Of a stretch of DNA of 64,000 nucleotides, positions 25,254 through 38,216 are shown one piece after another. Made by a program: the position numbers and the translations under genes. This DNA comes from Narthecium ossifragum. Lineage: Eukaryota > Streptophyta > Magnoliopsida > Dioscoreales > Nartheciaceae. The notes beneath the pieces are model-generated. The model saw nothing but the letters and a program-made list of their open reading frames with translations. It ran no database searches and was not told where the DNA came from. How positions within the stretch are numbered: position 1 is the first letter of the stretch; each line of letters opens with the position of its first letter. The stretch covers positions 248,001 through 312,000 of the forward strand of contig OY986974.1 in the NCBI GenBank assembly GCA_963920575.1, read 5' to 3'.

Positions 25254-26513
25254 TAGATTAACTATTAACAATTTCACTTTTTACTCTCCAAATTTCACTT
25301 TTTACACTGCCTTTATTTACCTTTTTCATATCATTTTTTTATTTTCACTCCGACCTTTTTACTTCTTATTTTTACCATTACTACATTCCCTAATGCTCTA
25401 TATACCTATACGGATTTTGTAGACGAAATATAGTAGATTAACTATTAACTATTTCACTTTTTACTCTCCAAATTTCACTTTTTACCCTGCCTTTATTTAC
25501 CTTTTTCTTATCATTTTTTTATTTTTATTCCGACCTTTTTACTTCTGCTTTCTACCATTACTACATTCACTAATGCCCTATATACCTATACGGATTTTGT
25601 AGACGAAATATAGTAGATTAACTATTAACAATTTCACTTTTTACTCTCCAAATTTCACTTTTTACCCTGCCTTTATTTACCTTTTTCATATCATTTTTTT
25701 ATTTTCACTCCGACCTTTTTACTTCTTATTTTTACCATTACTACATTCCCTAATGCTCTATATACCTATACGGATTTTGTAGACGAAATATAGTAGATTA
25801 ACTATTAACTATTTCACTTTTTACTCTCCAAATTTCACTTTTTACCCTGCCTTTATTTACCTTTTTCTTATCATTTTTTTATTTTTATTCCGACCTTTTT
25901 ACTTCTACTTTCTACCATTACTACATTCACTAATGCCCTATATACCTATACGGATTTTGTAGACGAAATATAGTAGATTAACTATTAACAATTTCACTTT
26001 TTACTCTCCAAATTTCACTTTTTACCCTGCCTTTATTTACCTTTTTCATATCATTTTTTTATTTTCACTCCGACCTTTTTACTTCTTATTTTTACCATTA
26101 CTACATTCCCTAATGCCTTATATACCTATACGGATTTTGTAGACGAAATATAGTAGATTAACTATTAACAATTTCACTTTTTACTCTCCAAATTTCACTT
26201 TTTACCCTGCCTTTATTTACCTTTTTCATATCATTTTTTTATTTTCACTCCGACCTTTTTACTTCTTATTTTTACCATTACTACATTCCCTAATGCTCTA
26301 TATACCTATACGGATTTTGTAGACGAAATATAGTAGATTAACTATTAACTATTTCACTTTTTACTCTCCAAATTTCACTTTTTACCCTGCCTTTATTTAC
26401 CTTTTTCTTATCATTTTTTTATTTTCACTCCGACCTTTTTACTTCTTATTTTTACCATTACTACATTCCCTAATGCCCTATATACCTATACGGATTTTGT
26501 AGACGAAATATAG
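25254..26513 (+). repeat. B1 7-monomer HOR (1260 bp)
   Basis: Order V'-G-V-G'-V-V-W. The first five types are the same as in the 9-monomer unit; the last four (R-T-K-R2) are replaced by V and W. The first V of the late pair has the private ATGCCTTATATACC, which is shared with the 11-monomer units at 26514 and 33356. The next V' at 26514 is exactly 1260 bp away. Confidence 0.9.
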
Positions 26514-28494
26514 TAGATTAACTATTAACAATTTCACTTTTTACTCTCCAAATTTCACTTTTTACACTGCCTTTATTTACCTTTTTCATATCATTTTTTT
26601 ATTTTCACTCCGACCTTTTTACTTCTTATTTTTACCATTACTACATTCCCTAATGCTCTATATACCTATACGGATTTTGTAGACGAAATATAGTAGATTA
26701 ACTATTAACTATTTCACTTTTTACTCTCCAAATTTCACTTTTTACCCTGCCTTTATTTACCTTTTTCTTATCATTTTTTTATTTTTATTCCGACCTTTTT
26801 ACTTCTGCTTTCTACCATTACTACATTCACTAATGCCCTATATACCTATACGGATTTTGTAGACGAAATATAGTAGATTAACTATTAACAATTTCACTTT
26901 TTACTCTCCAAATTTCACTTTTTACCCTGCCTTTATTTACCTTTTTCATATCATTTTTTTATTTTCACTCCGACCTTTTTACTTCTTATTTTTACCATTA
27001 CTACATTCCCTAATGCTCTATATACCTATACGGATTTTGTAGACGAAATATAGTAGATTAACTATTAACTATTTCACTTTTTACTCTCCAAATTTCACTT
27101 TTTACCCTGCCTTTATTTACCTTTTTCTTATCATTTTTTTATTTTTATTCCGACCTTTTTACTTCTACTTTCTACCATTACTACATTCACTAATGCCCTA
27201 TATACCTATACGGATTTTGTAGACGAAATATAGTAGATTAACTATTAACAATTTCACTTTTTACTCTCCAAATTTCACTTTTTACCCTGCCTTTATTTAC
27301 CTTTTTCATATCATTTTTTTATTTTCACTCCGACCTTTTTACTTCTTATTTTTACCATTACTACATTCCCTAATGCCTTATATACCTATACGGATTTTGT
27401 AGACGAAATATAGTAGATTAACTATTAACAATTTCACTTTTTACTCTCCAAATTTCACTTTTTACCCTGCCTTTATTTACCTTTTTCATATCATTTTTTT
27501 ATTTTCACTCCGACCTTTTTACTTCTTATTTTTACCATTACTACATTCCCTAATGCTCTATATACCTATACGGATTTTGTAGACGAAATATAGTAGATTA
27601 ACTATTAACTATTTCACTTTTTACTCTCCAAATTTCACTTTTTACCCTGCCTTTATTTACCTTTTTCTTATCATTTTTTTATTTTCACTCCGACCTTTTT
27701 ACTTCTTATTTTTACCATTACTACATTCCCTAATGCCCTATATACCTATACGGATTTTGTAGACGAAATATAGTAGATTAACTATTAACTATTTCACTTG
27801 TTACTCTCAAAATTTCACTTTTTACCCTGCCTTTATTTACCTTTTTCATATCATTTTTTTATTTTCACTCCGACCTTTTTACTTTTTATTTTTACCATTA
27901 CTACATTCCCTAATGCCCTATATACCTATACGGATTTTGTAGACGAAATATAGTAGATTAACTATTAACTATTTCACTTGTTACTCACCAAATTTCACTT
28001 TTTACCATGCCTTTATTTACCCTTTTCATATCATTTTTTTATTTTCACTCCGACCTTTTTACTTCTTATTTTTACCATTACTACATTCCCTAATGCTCTA
28101 TATACCTATACGGATTTTGTAGACGAAATATAGTAGATTAACTATTAACTATTTCACTTTTTACTCTCCAAATTTCACTTTTTAACCTGCCTTTATTTAC
28201 CTTTTCCATATCATATTTTTTTTTTCCTCCGGCCTTTTTACTTCTTATTTTTTTTCCATTACTACATTCCCTAATGCTCTATATACCTATACGGATTTTG
28301 TAGACGAAATATAGTAGATTAACTATTAACTATTTCACCTTTTACTCTCCAAATTTCACTTTTCACCCTGCCTTTATTTACCTTTCTCATATCATTTTTT
28401 TATTTTCACTCCGACCTTTTTACTTCTTATTTTTACCATTACTACATTCCCTAATGCCCTATATACCTATACGGATTTTGTAGACGAAATATAG
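26514..28494 (+). repeat. B1 11-monomer HOR, copy 1 (1981 bp)
   Basis: Order V'-G-V-G'-V-V-W-X-P-Q-R. It contains the entire 7-monomer unit followed by X-P-Q-R. The length is eleven times 180 plus one, the extra base lying in the T run of monomer Q (CATATTTTT variant near 28212). The same structure is found at 33356-35336. Confidence 0.9.
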
Positions 28495-30114
28495 TAGATT
28501 AACTATTAACAATTTCACTTTTTACTCTCCAAATTTCACTTTTTACACTGCCTTTATTTACCTTTTTCATATCATTTTTTTATTTTCACTCCGACCTTTT
28601 TACTTCTTATTTTTACCATTACTACATTCCCTAATGCTCTATATACCTATACGGATTTTGTAGACGAAATATAGTAGATTAACTATTAACTATTTCACTT
28701 TTTACTCTCCAAATTTCACTTTTTACCCTGCCTTTATTTACCTTTTTCTTATCATTTTTTTATTTTTATTCCGACCTTTTTACTTCTGCTTTCTACCATT
28801 ACTACATTCACTAATGCCCTATATACCTATACGGATTTTGTAGACGAAATATAGTAGATTAACTATTAACAATTTCACTTTTTACTCTCCAAATTTCACT
28901 TTTTACCCTGCCTTTATTTACCTTTTTCATATCATTTTTTTATTTTCACTCCGACCTTTTTACTTCTTATTTTTACCATTACTACATTCCCTAATGCTCT
29001 ATATACCTATACGGATTTTGTAGACGAAATATAGTAGATTAACTATTAACTATTTCACTTTTTACTCTCCAAATTTCACTTTTTACCCTGCCTTTATTTA
29101 CCTTTTTCTTATCATTTTTTTATTTTTATTCCGACCTTTTTACTTCTACTTTCTACCATTACTACATTCACTAATGCCCTATATACCTATACGGATTTTG
29201 TAGACGAAATATAGTAGATTAACTATTAACAATTTCACTTTTTACTCTCCAAATTTCACTTTTTACCCTGCCTTTATTTACCTTTTTCATATCATTTTTT
29301 TATTTTCACTCCGACCTTTTTACTTCTTATTTTTACCATTACTACATTCCCTAATGCTCTATATACCTATACGGATTTTGTAGACGAAATATAGTAGATT
29401 AACTATTAACTATTTCACTTTTTACTCTCCAAATTTCACTTTTCACCCTGCCTTTATTTACCTTTCTCATATCATTTTTTTATTTTTACTCCGACCTTTT
29501 TACTTCTTATTTTTACCATTACTACATTCCCTAATGCCCTATATACCTATACGGATTTTGTAGACGAAATATAGTAGATTAACTATTAACTATTTCACTT
29601 TTTACTCTCCAAATTTCACTTTTTACCCTGCCTTTATTTACCTTTTTCATATCATTTTTTTATTTTCACTCCGACATTTTTACTTCTTATTTTTACCATT
29701 ACTACATTCCCTAATGCCCTATATACCTTGACGGATTTTGTAAACGAAATATAGTAGATTAACAATTAACTATTTCACTTGTTACTCTCCAAATTTCACT
29801 TTTTACCCTGCCTTTATTTACCTTTTCCATATCATTTTTTTTTTTCCTCCGGCCTTTTTACTTCTTATTTTTTTTCCATTACTACATTCCCTAATGCTCT
29901 ATATACCTATACGGATTTTGTAGACGAAATATAGTAGATTAATTATTAACTATTTCACTTTTTACTCTCCAAATTTCACTTTTCACCCTGCCTTTATTTA
30001 CCTTTCTCATATCATTTTTTTATTTTCACTCCGACCTTTTTACTTCTTATTTTTACCATTACTACATTCCCTAATGCCCTATATACCTATACGGATTTTG
30101 TAGACGAAATATAG
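28495..30114 (+). repeat. B1 9-monomer HOR, type I, second copy
   Basis: V'-G-V-G'-V-R-T-K-R2, 1620 bp, in the same order as 23634-25253. It forms a 3241-bp pair with the following type II unit. Confidence 0.9.
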
Positions 30115-31735
30115 TAGATTAACTATTAACAATTTCACTTTTTACTCTCCAAATTTCACTTTTTACACTGCCTTTATTTACCTTTTTCATATCATTTTTT
30201 TATTTTCACTCCGACCTTTTTACTTCTTATTTTTACCATTACTACATTCCCTAATGCTCTATATACCTATACGGATTTTGTAGACGAAATATAGTAGATT
30301 AACTATTAACTATTTCACTTTTTACTCTCCAAATTTCACTTTTTACCCTGCCTTTATTTACCTTTTTCTTATCATTTTTTTATTTTTATTCCGACCTTTT
30401 TACTTCTGCTTTCTACCATTACTACATTCACTAATGCCCTATATACCTATACGGATTTTGTAGACGAAATATAGTAGATTAACTATTAACAATTTCACTT
30501 TTTACTCTCCAAATTTCACTTTTTACCCTGCCTTTATTTACCTTTTTCATATCATTTTTTTATTTTCACTCCGACCTTTTTACTTCTTATTTTTACCATT
30601 ACTACATTCCCTAATGCTCTATATACCTATACGGATTTTGTAGACGAAATATAGTAGATTAACTATTAACTATTTCACTTTTTACTCTCCAAATTTCACT
30701 TTTTACCCTGCCTTTATTTACCTTTTTCTTATCATTTTTTTATTTTTATTCCGACCTTTTTACTTCTACTTTCTACCATTACTACATTCACTAATGCCCT
30801 ATATACCTATACGGATTTTGTAGACGAAATATAGTAGATTAACTATTAACTATTTCACTTTTTACTCTCCAAATTTCACTTTTTACCCTGCCTTTATTTA
30901 CCTTTTTCTTATCATTTTTTTATTTTCACTCCGACCTTTTTACTTCTTATTTTTACCATTACTACATTCCCTAATGCCCTATATACCTATACGGATTTTG
31001 TAGACGAAATATAGTAGATTAACTATTAACTATTTCACTTGTTACTCTCAAAATTTCACTTTTTACCCTGCCTTTATTTACCTTTTTCATATCATTTTTT
31101 TATTTTCACTCCGACCTTTTTACTTTTTATTTTTACCATTACTACATTCCCTAATGCCCTATATACCTATACGGATTTTGTAGACGAAATATAGTAGATT
31201 AACTATTAACTATTTCACTTGTTACTCACCAAATTTCACTTTTTACCATGCCTTTATTTACCCTTTTCATATCATTTTTTTATTTTCACTCCGACCTTTT
31301 TACTTCTTATTTTTACCATTACTACATTCCCTAATGCTCTATATACCTATACGGATTTTGTAGACGAAATATAGTAGATTAACTATTAACTATTTCACTT
31401 TTTACTCTCCAAATTTCACTTTTTAACCTGCCTTTATTTACCTTTTCCATATCATATTTTTTTTTTCCTCCGGCCTTTTTACTTCTTATTTTTTTTCCAT
31501 TACTACATTCCCTAATGCTCTATATACCTATACGGATTTTGTAGACGAAATATAGTAGATTAACTATTAACTATTTCACCTTTTACTCTCCAAATTTCAC
31601 TTTTCACCCTGCCTTTATTTACCTTTCTCATATCATTTTTTTATTTTCACTCCGACCTTTTTACTTCTTATTTTTACCATTACTACATTCCCTAATGCCC
31701 TATATACCTATACGGATTTTGTAGACGAAATATAG
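30115..31735 (+). repeat. B1 9-monomer HOR, type II (1621 bp)
   Basis: Order V'-G-V-G'-W-X-P-Q-R. Compared with the 11-monomer unit it lacks the two V monomers between G' and W; otherwise the order is identical, including the one-base-longer Q. It can be derived from the 11-monomer unit by loss of two monomers. Confidence 0.9.
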
Positions 31736-33355
31736 TAGATTAACTATTAACAATTTCACTTTTTACTCTCCAAATTTCACTTTTTACACTGCCTTTATTT
31801 ACCTTTTTCATATCATTTTTTTATTTTCACTCCGACCTTTTTACTTCTTATTTTTACCATTACTACATTCCCTAATGCTCTATATACCTATACGGATTTT
31901 GTAGACGAAATATAGTAGATTAACTATTAACTATTTCACTTTTTACTCTCCAAATTTCACTTTTTACCCTGCCTTTATTTACCTTTTTCTTATCATTTTT
32001 TTATTTTTATTCCGACCTTTTTACTTCTGCTTTCTACCATTACTACATTCACTAATGCCCTATATACCTATACGGATTTTGTAGACGAAATATAGTAGAT
32101 TAACTATTAACAATTTCACTTTTTACTCTCCAAATTTCACTTTTTACCCTGCCTTTATTTACCTTTTTCATATCATTTTTTTATTTTCACTCCGACCTTT
32201 TTACTTCTTATTTTTACCATTACTACATTCCCTAATGCTCTATATACCTATACGGATTTTGTAGACGAAATATAGTAGATTAACTATTAACTATTTCACT
32301 TTTTACTCTCCAAATTTCACTTTTTACCCTGCCTTTATTTACCTTTTTCTTATCATTTTTTTATTTTTATTCCGACCTTTTTACTTCTACTTTCTACCAT
32401 TACTACATTCACTAATGCCCTATATACCTATACGGATTTTGTAGACGAAATATAGTAGATTAACTATTAACAATTTCACTTTTTACTCTCCAAATTTCAC
32501 TTTTTACCCTGCCTTTATTTACCTTTTTCATATCATTTTTTTATTTTCACTCCGACCTTTTTACTTCTTATTTTTACCATTACTACATTCCCTAATGCTC
32601 TATATACCTATACGGATTTTGTAGACGAAATATAGTAGATTAACTATTAACTATTTCACTTTTTACTCTCCAAATTTCACTTTTCACCCTGCCTTTATTT
32701 ACCTTTCTCATATCATTTTTTTATTTTTACTCCGACCTTTTTACTTCTTATTTTTACCATTACTACATTCCCTAATGCCCTATATACCTATACGGATTTT
32801 GTAGACGAAATATAGTAGATTAACTATTAACTATTTCACTTTTTACTCTCCAAATTTCACTTTTTACCCTGCCTTTATTTACCTTTTTCATATCATTTTT
32901 TTATTTTCACTCCGACATTTTTACTTCTTATTTTTACCATTACTACATTCCCTAATGCCCTATATACCTTGACGGATTTTGTAAACGAAATATAGTAGAT
33001 TAACAATTAACTATTTCACTTGTTACTCTCCAAATTTCACTTTTTACCCTGCCTTTATTTACCTTTTCCATATCATTTTTTTTTTTCCTCCGGCCTTTTT
33101 ACTTCTTATTTTTTTTCCATTACTACATTCCCTAATGCTCTATATACCTATACGGATTTTGTAGACGAAATATAGTAGATTAATTATTAACTATTTCACT
33201 TTTTACTCTCCAAATTTCACTTTTCACCCTGCCTTTATTTACCTTTCTCATATCATTTTTTTATTTTCACTCCGACCTTTTTACTTCTTATTTTTACCAT
33301 TACTACATTCCCTAATGCCCTATATACCTATACGGATTTTGTAGACGAAATATAG
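31736..33355 (+). repeat. B1 9-monomer HOR, type I, third copy
   Basis: V'-G-V-G'-V-R-T-K-R2, 1620 bp. Together with the next 11-monomer unit it makes a 20-monomer block that parallels the 18-monomer block 28495-31735, differing by the V-V insertion. Confidence 0.9.
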
Positions 33356-35336
33356 TAGATTAACTATTAACAATTTCACTTTTTACTCTCCAAATTTCAC
33401 TTTTTACACTGCCTTTATTTACCTTTTTCATATCATTTTTTTATTTTCACTCCGACCTTTTTACTTCTTATTTTTACCATTACTACATTCCCTAATGCTC
33501 TATATACCTATACGGATTTTGTAGACGAAATATAGTAGATTAACTATTAACTATTTCACTTTTTACTCTCCAAATTTCACTTTTTACCCTGCCTTTATTT
33601 ACCTTTTTCTTATCATTTTTTTATTTTTATTCCGACCTTTTTACTTCTGCTTTCTACCATTACTACATTCACTAATGCCCTATATACCTATACGGATTTT
33701 GTAGACGAAATATAGTAGATTAACTATTAACAATTTCACTTTTTACTCTCCAAATTTCACTTTTTACCCTGCCTTTATTTACCTTTTTCATATCATTTTT
33801 TTATTTTCACTCCGACCTTTTTACTTCTTATTTTTACCATTACTACATTCCCTAATGCTCTATATACCTATACGGATTTTGTAGACGAAATATAGTAGAT
33901 TAACTATTAACTATTTCACTTTTTACTCTCCAAATTTCACTTTTTACCCTGCCTTTATTTACCTTTTTCTTATCATTTTTTTATTTTTATTCCGACCTTT
34001 TTACTTCTACTTTCTACCATTACTACATTCACTAATGCCCTATATACCTATACGGATTTTGTAGACGAAATATAGTAGATTAACTATTAACAATTTCACT
34101 TTTTACTCTCCAAATTTCACTTTTTACCCTGCCTTTATTTACCTTTTTCATATCATTTTTTTATTTTCACTCCGACCTTTTTACTTCTTATTTTTACCAT
34201 TACTACATTCCCTAATGCCTTATATACCTATACGGATTTTGTAGACGAAATATAGTAGATTAACTATTAACAATTTCACTTTTTACTCTCCAAATTTCAC
34301 TTTTTACCATGCCTTTATTTACCTTTTTCATATCATTTTTTTATTTTCACTCCGACCTTTTTACTTCTTATTTTTACCATTACTACATTCCCTAATGCTC
34401 TATATACCTATACGGATTTTGTAGACGAAATATAGTAGATTAACTATTAACTATTTCACTTTTTACTCTCCAAATTTCACTTTTTACCCTGCCTTTATTT
34501 ACCTTTTTCTTATCATTTTTTTATTTTCACTCCGACCTTTTTACTTCTTATTTTTACCATTACTACATTCCCTAATGCCCTATATACCTATACGGATTTT
34601 GTAGACGAAATATAGTAGATTAACTATTAACTATTTCACTTGTTACTCTCAAAATTTCACTTTTTACCCTGCCTTTATTTACCTTTTTCATATCATTTTT
34701 TTATTTTCACTCCGACCTTTTTACTTTTTATTTTTACCATTACTACATTCCCTAATGCCCTATATACCTATACGGATTTTGTAGACGAAATATAGTAGAT
34801 TAACTATTAACTATTTCACTTGTTACTCACCAAATTTCACTTTTTACCATGCCTTTATTTACCCTTTTCATATCATTTTTTTATTTTCACTCCGACCTTT
34901 TTACTTCTTATTTTTACCATTACTACATTCCCTAATGCTCTATATACCTATACGGATTTTGTAGACGAAATATAGTAGATTAACTATTAACTATTTCACT
35001 TTTTACTCTCCAAATTTCACTTTTTAACCTGCCTTTATTTACCTTTTCCATATCATATTTTTTTTTTCCTCCGGCCTTTTTACTTCTTATTTTTTTTCCA
35101 TTACTACATTCCCTAATGCTCTATATACCTATACGGATTTTGTAGACGAAATATAGTAGATTAACTATTAACTATTTCACCTTTTACTCTCCAAATTTCA
35201 CTTTTCACCCTGCCTTTATTTACCTTTCTCATATCATTTTTTTATTTTCACTCCGACCTTTTTACTTCTTATTTTTACCATTACTACATTCCCTAATGCC
35301 CTATATACCTATACGGATTTTGTAGACGAAATATAG
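33356..35336 (+). repeat. B1 11-monomer HOR, copy 2 (1981 bp)
   Basis: V'-G-V-G'-V-V-W-X-P-Q-R as in 26514-28494. One visible difference is TTTACCATGCC in the second V (near 34306), where the first copy has TTTACCCTGCC. Its last three monomers (34796-35336) are also the start of a block repeated at 57131. Confidence 0.9.
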
Positions 35337-37856
35337 TAGATTAACTATTAACTATTTCACTTTTTACTCTCCAAATTTCACTTTTTACCCTGCCTTTATT
35401 TACCTTTTTCATATCATTTTTTTATTTTCACTCCGACCTTTTTACTTCTAATTTTTACCATTACTACATTCCCTAATGCCCTATATACCTTGACGGATTT
35501 TGTAGACGAAATATAGTAGATTAACAGTTAACTATTTCACTTGTTACTCTCCAAATTTCACTTTTTACCCTGCCTTTATTTACCTTTTCCATATCATTTT
35601 TTTGTTTTTCCTCCGGCCTTTTTACTTCTTATTTTTTTTCCATTACTACATTCCCTAATGCTCTATATACCTATACGGATTTTGTAGACGAAATATAGTA
35701 GATTAACTATTAACTATTTCACTTTTTACTCTCCAAATTTCACTTTTCACCCTGCCTTTATTTACCTTTCTCATATCATTTTTTTATTTTCACTCCGACC
35801 TTTTTACTTCTTATTTTTACCATTACTACATTCTCTAATGCCCTATATACCTATACGGATTTTGTAGACGAAATATAGTAGATTAACTATTAACTATTTC
35901 ACTTGTTACTCTCCAAATTTCACTTTTTACCCTGCCTTTATTTACCTTTTCCATATCATTTTTTTATTTTCACTCCGGCCTTTTTACTTCTTATTTTTAC
36001 CATTACTACATTCCCTAATGCCCTATATACCTTGACGGATTTTGTAAACGAAATATAGTAGATTAACAATTAACTATTTCACTTGTTACTCTCCAAATTT
36101 CACTTTTTACCCTCCCTTTATTTACCTTTTTCATTTCATTTTTTTATTTTCACTCCGACCTTTTTACTTCTTATTTTTACCATTACTACATTCCCTAATG
36201 CCCTATATACCTATACGAATTTTGTAGACGAAATATAGTAGATTAACTATTAACTATTTCACTTGTTACTCTCCAAATTTCACTTTTTACCATGCCTTTA
36301 TTTACCTTTTTCATATCATTTTTTTATTTTCACTCTGACCTTTTTACTTCTTATTTTTACCATTACTACATTCCCTAATGCCCTATATACCTATACGGAT
36401 TTTGTAGACGAAATATAGTAGATTAACAATTAACTATTTCACTTGTTACTCTCCAAATTTCACTTTTTACCCTGCCTTTATTTACCTTTTCCATATCATT
36501 TTTTTTTTCCTCCGGCCTTTTTACTTCTTATTTTTTTTCCATTACTACATTCCCTAATGCTCTATATACCTATACGGATTTTGTAGACGAAATATAGTAG
36601 ATTAACTATTAACTATTTCACTTTTTACTCTCCAAATTTCACTTTTTACCCTGCCTTTATTTACCTTTTTCATATCATTTTTTTATTTTCACTCCGACCT
36701 TTTTACTTCTTATTTTTACCATTACTACATTCCCTAATGCTCTATATACCTATACGGATTTTGTAGACGAAATATAGTAGATTAACTATTAACTATTTCA
36801 CTTTTTACTCTCCAAATTTCACTTTTTACCCTGCCTTTATTTACCTTTTTCATATCATTTTTTTATTTTCACTCCGACCTTTTTACTTCTTATTTTTACC
36901 ATTACTACATTCCCTAATGCCCTATATACCTATACGGATTTTGTAGACGAAATATAGTAGATTAACTATTAACTATTTCACTTGTTACTCTCAAAATTTC
37001 ACTTTTTACCCTGCCTTTATTTACCTTTTTCATATCATTTTTTTATTTTCACTCCGACCTTTTTACTTCTTATTTTTACCATTACTACATTCCCTAATGC
37101 CCTATATACCTATACGGATTTTCTAAATGAAATATAGTAGATTAACTATTAACTATTTCACTTGTTACTCACCAAATTTCACTTTTTACCATGCCTTTAT
37201 TTACCCTTTTCATATCATTTTTTTATTTTCACTCCGACCTTTTTACTTCTTATTTTTACCATTACTACATTCCCTAATGCCCTATATACCTTGACGGATT
37301 TTGTAAACGAAATATAGTAGATTAACAATTAACTATTTCACTTGTTACTCTCCAAATTTCACTTTTTACCCTGCCTTTATTTACCTTTTCCATATCATTT
37401 TTTTTTTCCTCCGGCCTTTTTACTTCTTATTTTTTTTCCATTACTACATTCCCTAATGCTCTATATACCTATACGGATTTTGTAGACGAAATATAGTAGA
37501 TTAACTATTAACTATTTCACTTTTTACTCTCCAAATTTCACTTTTCACCCTGCCTTTATTTACCTTTCTCATATCATTTTTTTATTTTCACTCCGACCTT
37601 TTTACTTCTTATTTTTACCATTACTACATTCCCTAATGCCCTATATACCTATACGGATTTTGTAGAAGAAATATAGTAGATTAACTATTAACTATTTCAC
37701 TTTTTACTCTCCAAATTTCACTTTTTACCCTTCCTTTATTTACCTTTTTCATATCATTTTTTTATTTTCACTCCGACCTTTTTACTTCTTATTTTTACCA
37801 TTACTACATTCCCTAATGCTCTATATACCTATACGGATTTTGTAGACGAAATATAG
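34796..37856 (+). repeat. Upstream relative of the 20-monomer HOR
   Basis: Matches 57131-60191 at a constant offset of 22335 bp. Private marks agree at that offset: TTCTAAATGAAATA (37121 and 59456), TGTAGAAGAAATA (37661 and 59996) and TTAACAGTTAAC (35525 and 57860). It begins inside the last B1 unit (P-Q-R) and runs into B2, so the block crosses a boundary drawn on monomer types. Beyond about 37.9 kb the match fades (ATGCCC here, ATGCTC in the partner). Confidence 0.87.
36778..36957 (+). repeat. Representative consensus-like monomer
   Basis: This 180-bp copy carries the majority base at the positions I compared across domains B and C, so it is a convenient reference. Counting by hand gives A 45, C 41, G 10 and T 84: 28% G+C, 69% pyrimidine on the + strand, and about four C for each G. 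Runs of five or more T begin at about monomer positions 25, 46, 69, 81, 103 and 116, with a run of four at 89. TTCACT occurs at about 20, 41 and 91; the first two lie in near-identical 21-bp segments. No protein-coding or RNA-gene signature is visible. Confidence 0.9.
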
Positions 37857-38216
37857 TAGATTAACTATTAACTATTTCACTTTTTACTCTCCAAATTTCA
37901 CTTTTTACCCTGCCTTTATTTACCTTTTTCATATCATTTTTTTATTTTCACTCCGACCTTTTTACTTCTTATTTTTACCATTACTACATTCCCTAATGCC
38001 CTATATACCTATACGGATTTTGTAGACGAAATATAGTAGATTAACTATTAACTATTTCACTTGTTACTCTCAAAATTTCACTTTTTACCCTGCCTTTATT
38101 TACCTTTCTCATATCATTTTTTTATTTTCACTCCGACCTTTTTACTTCTTATTTTTAACATTACTACATTCCCTAATGCCCTATATACCTATACAAATTT
38201 TGTAGACGAAATATAG

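Larger units (their letters stand above)
21656..35336 (+). repeat. Satellite domain B1 (modular 7/9/11-monomer HORs)
   Basis: Monomers are almost all 180 bp and none has the 21-bp deletion of domain A. Recurring types, named here for convenience, include P (CACTTGTTACTCACC, ACCCTTTTC), Q (TTAACCTGCC, long T run, CCTCCGGCC), R (TTTTCACCCTG, CTTTCTC), T (ACCTTGACGG, GTAAACG), K (TTAACAATTAAC, TTCCATATC, CCTCCGGCC) and R2 (an R with TTAATTATTAAC). Others are V (TTAACAATTTCAC), V' (V with TTTACACTGCC), G and G' (CTTCTGCTTTC or CTTCTACTTTC with CATTCAC), W (TTTTTCTTATC) and X (CTCTCAAAATTTC). V' opens HOR units at 23634, 25254, 26514, 28495, 30115, 31736 and 33356. Confidence 0.92.
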
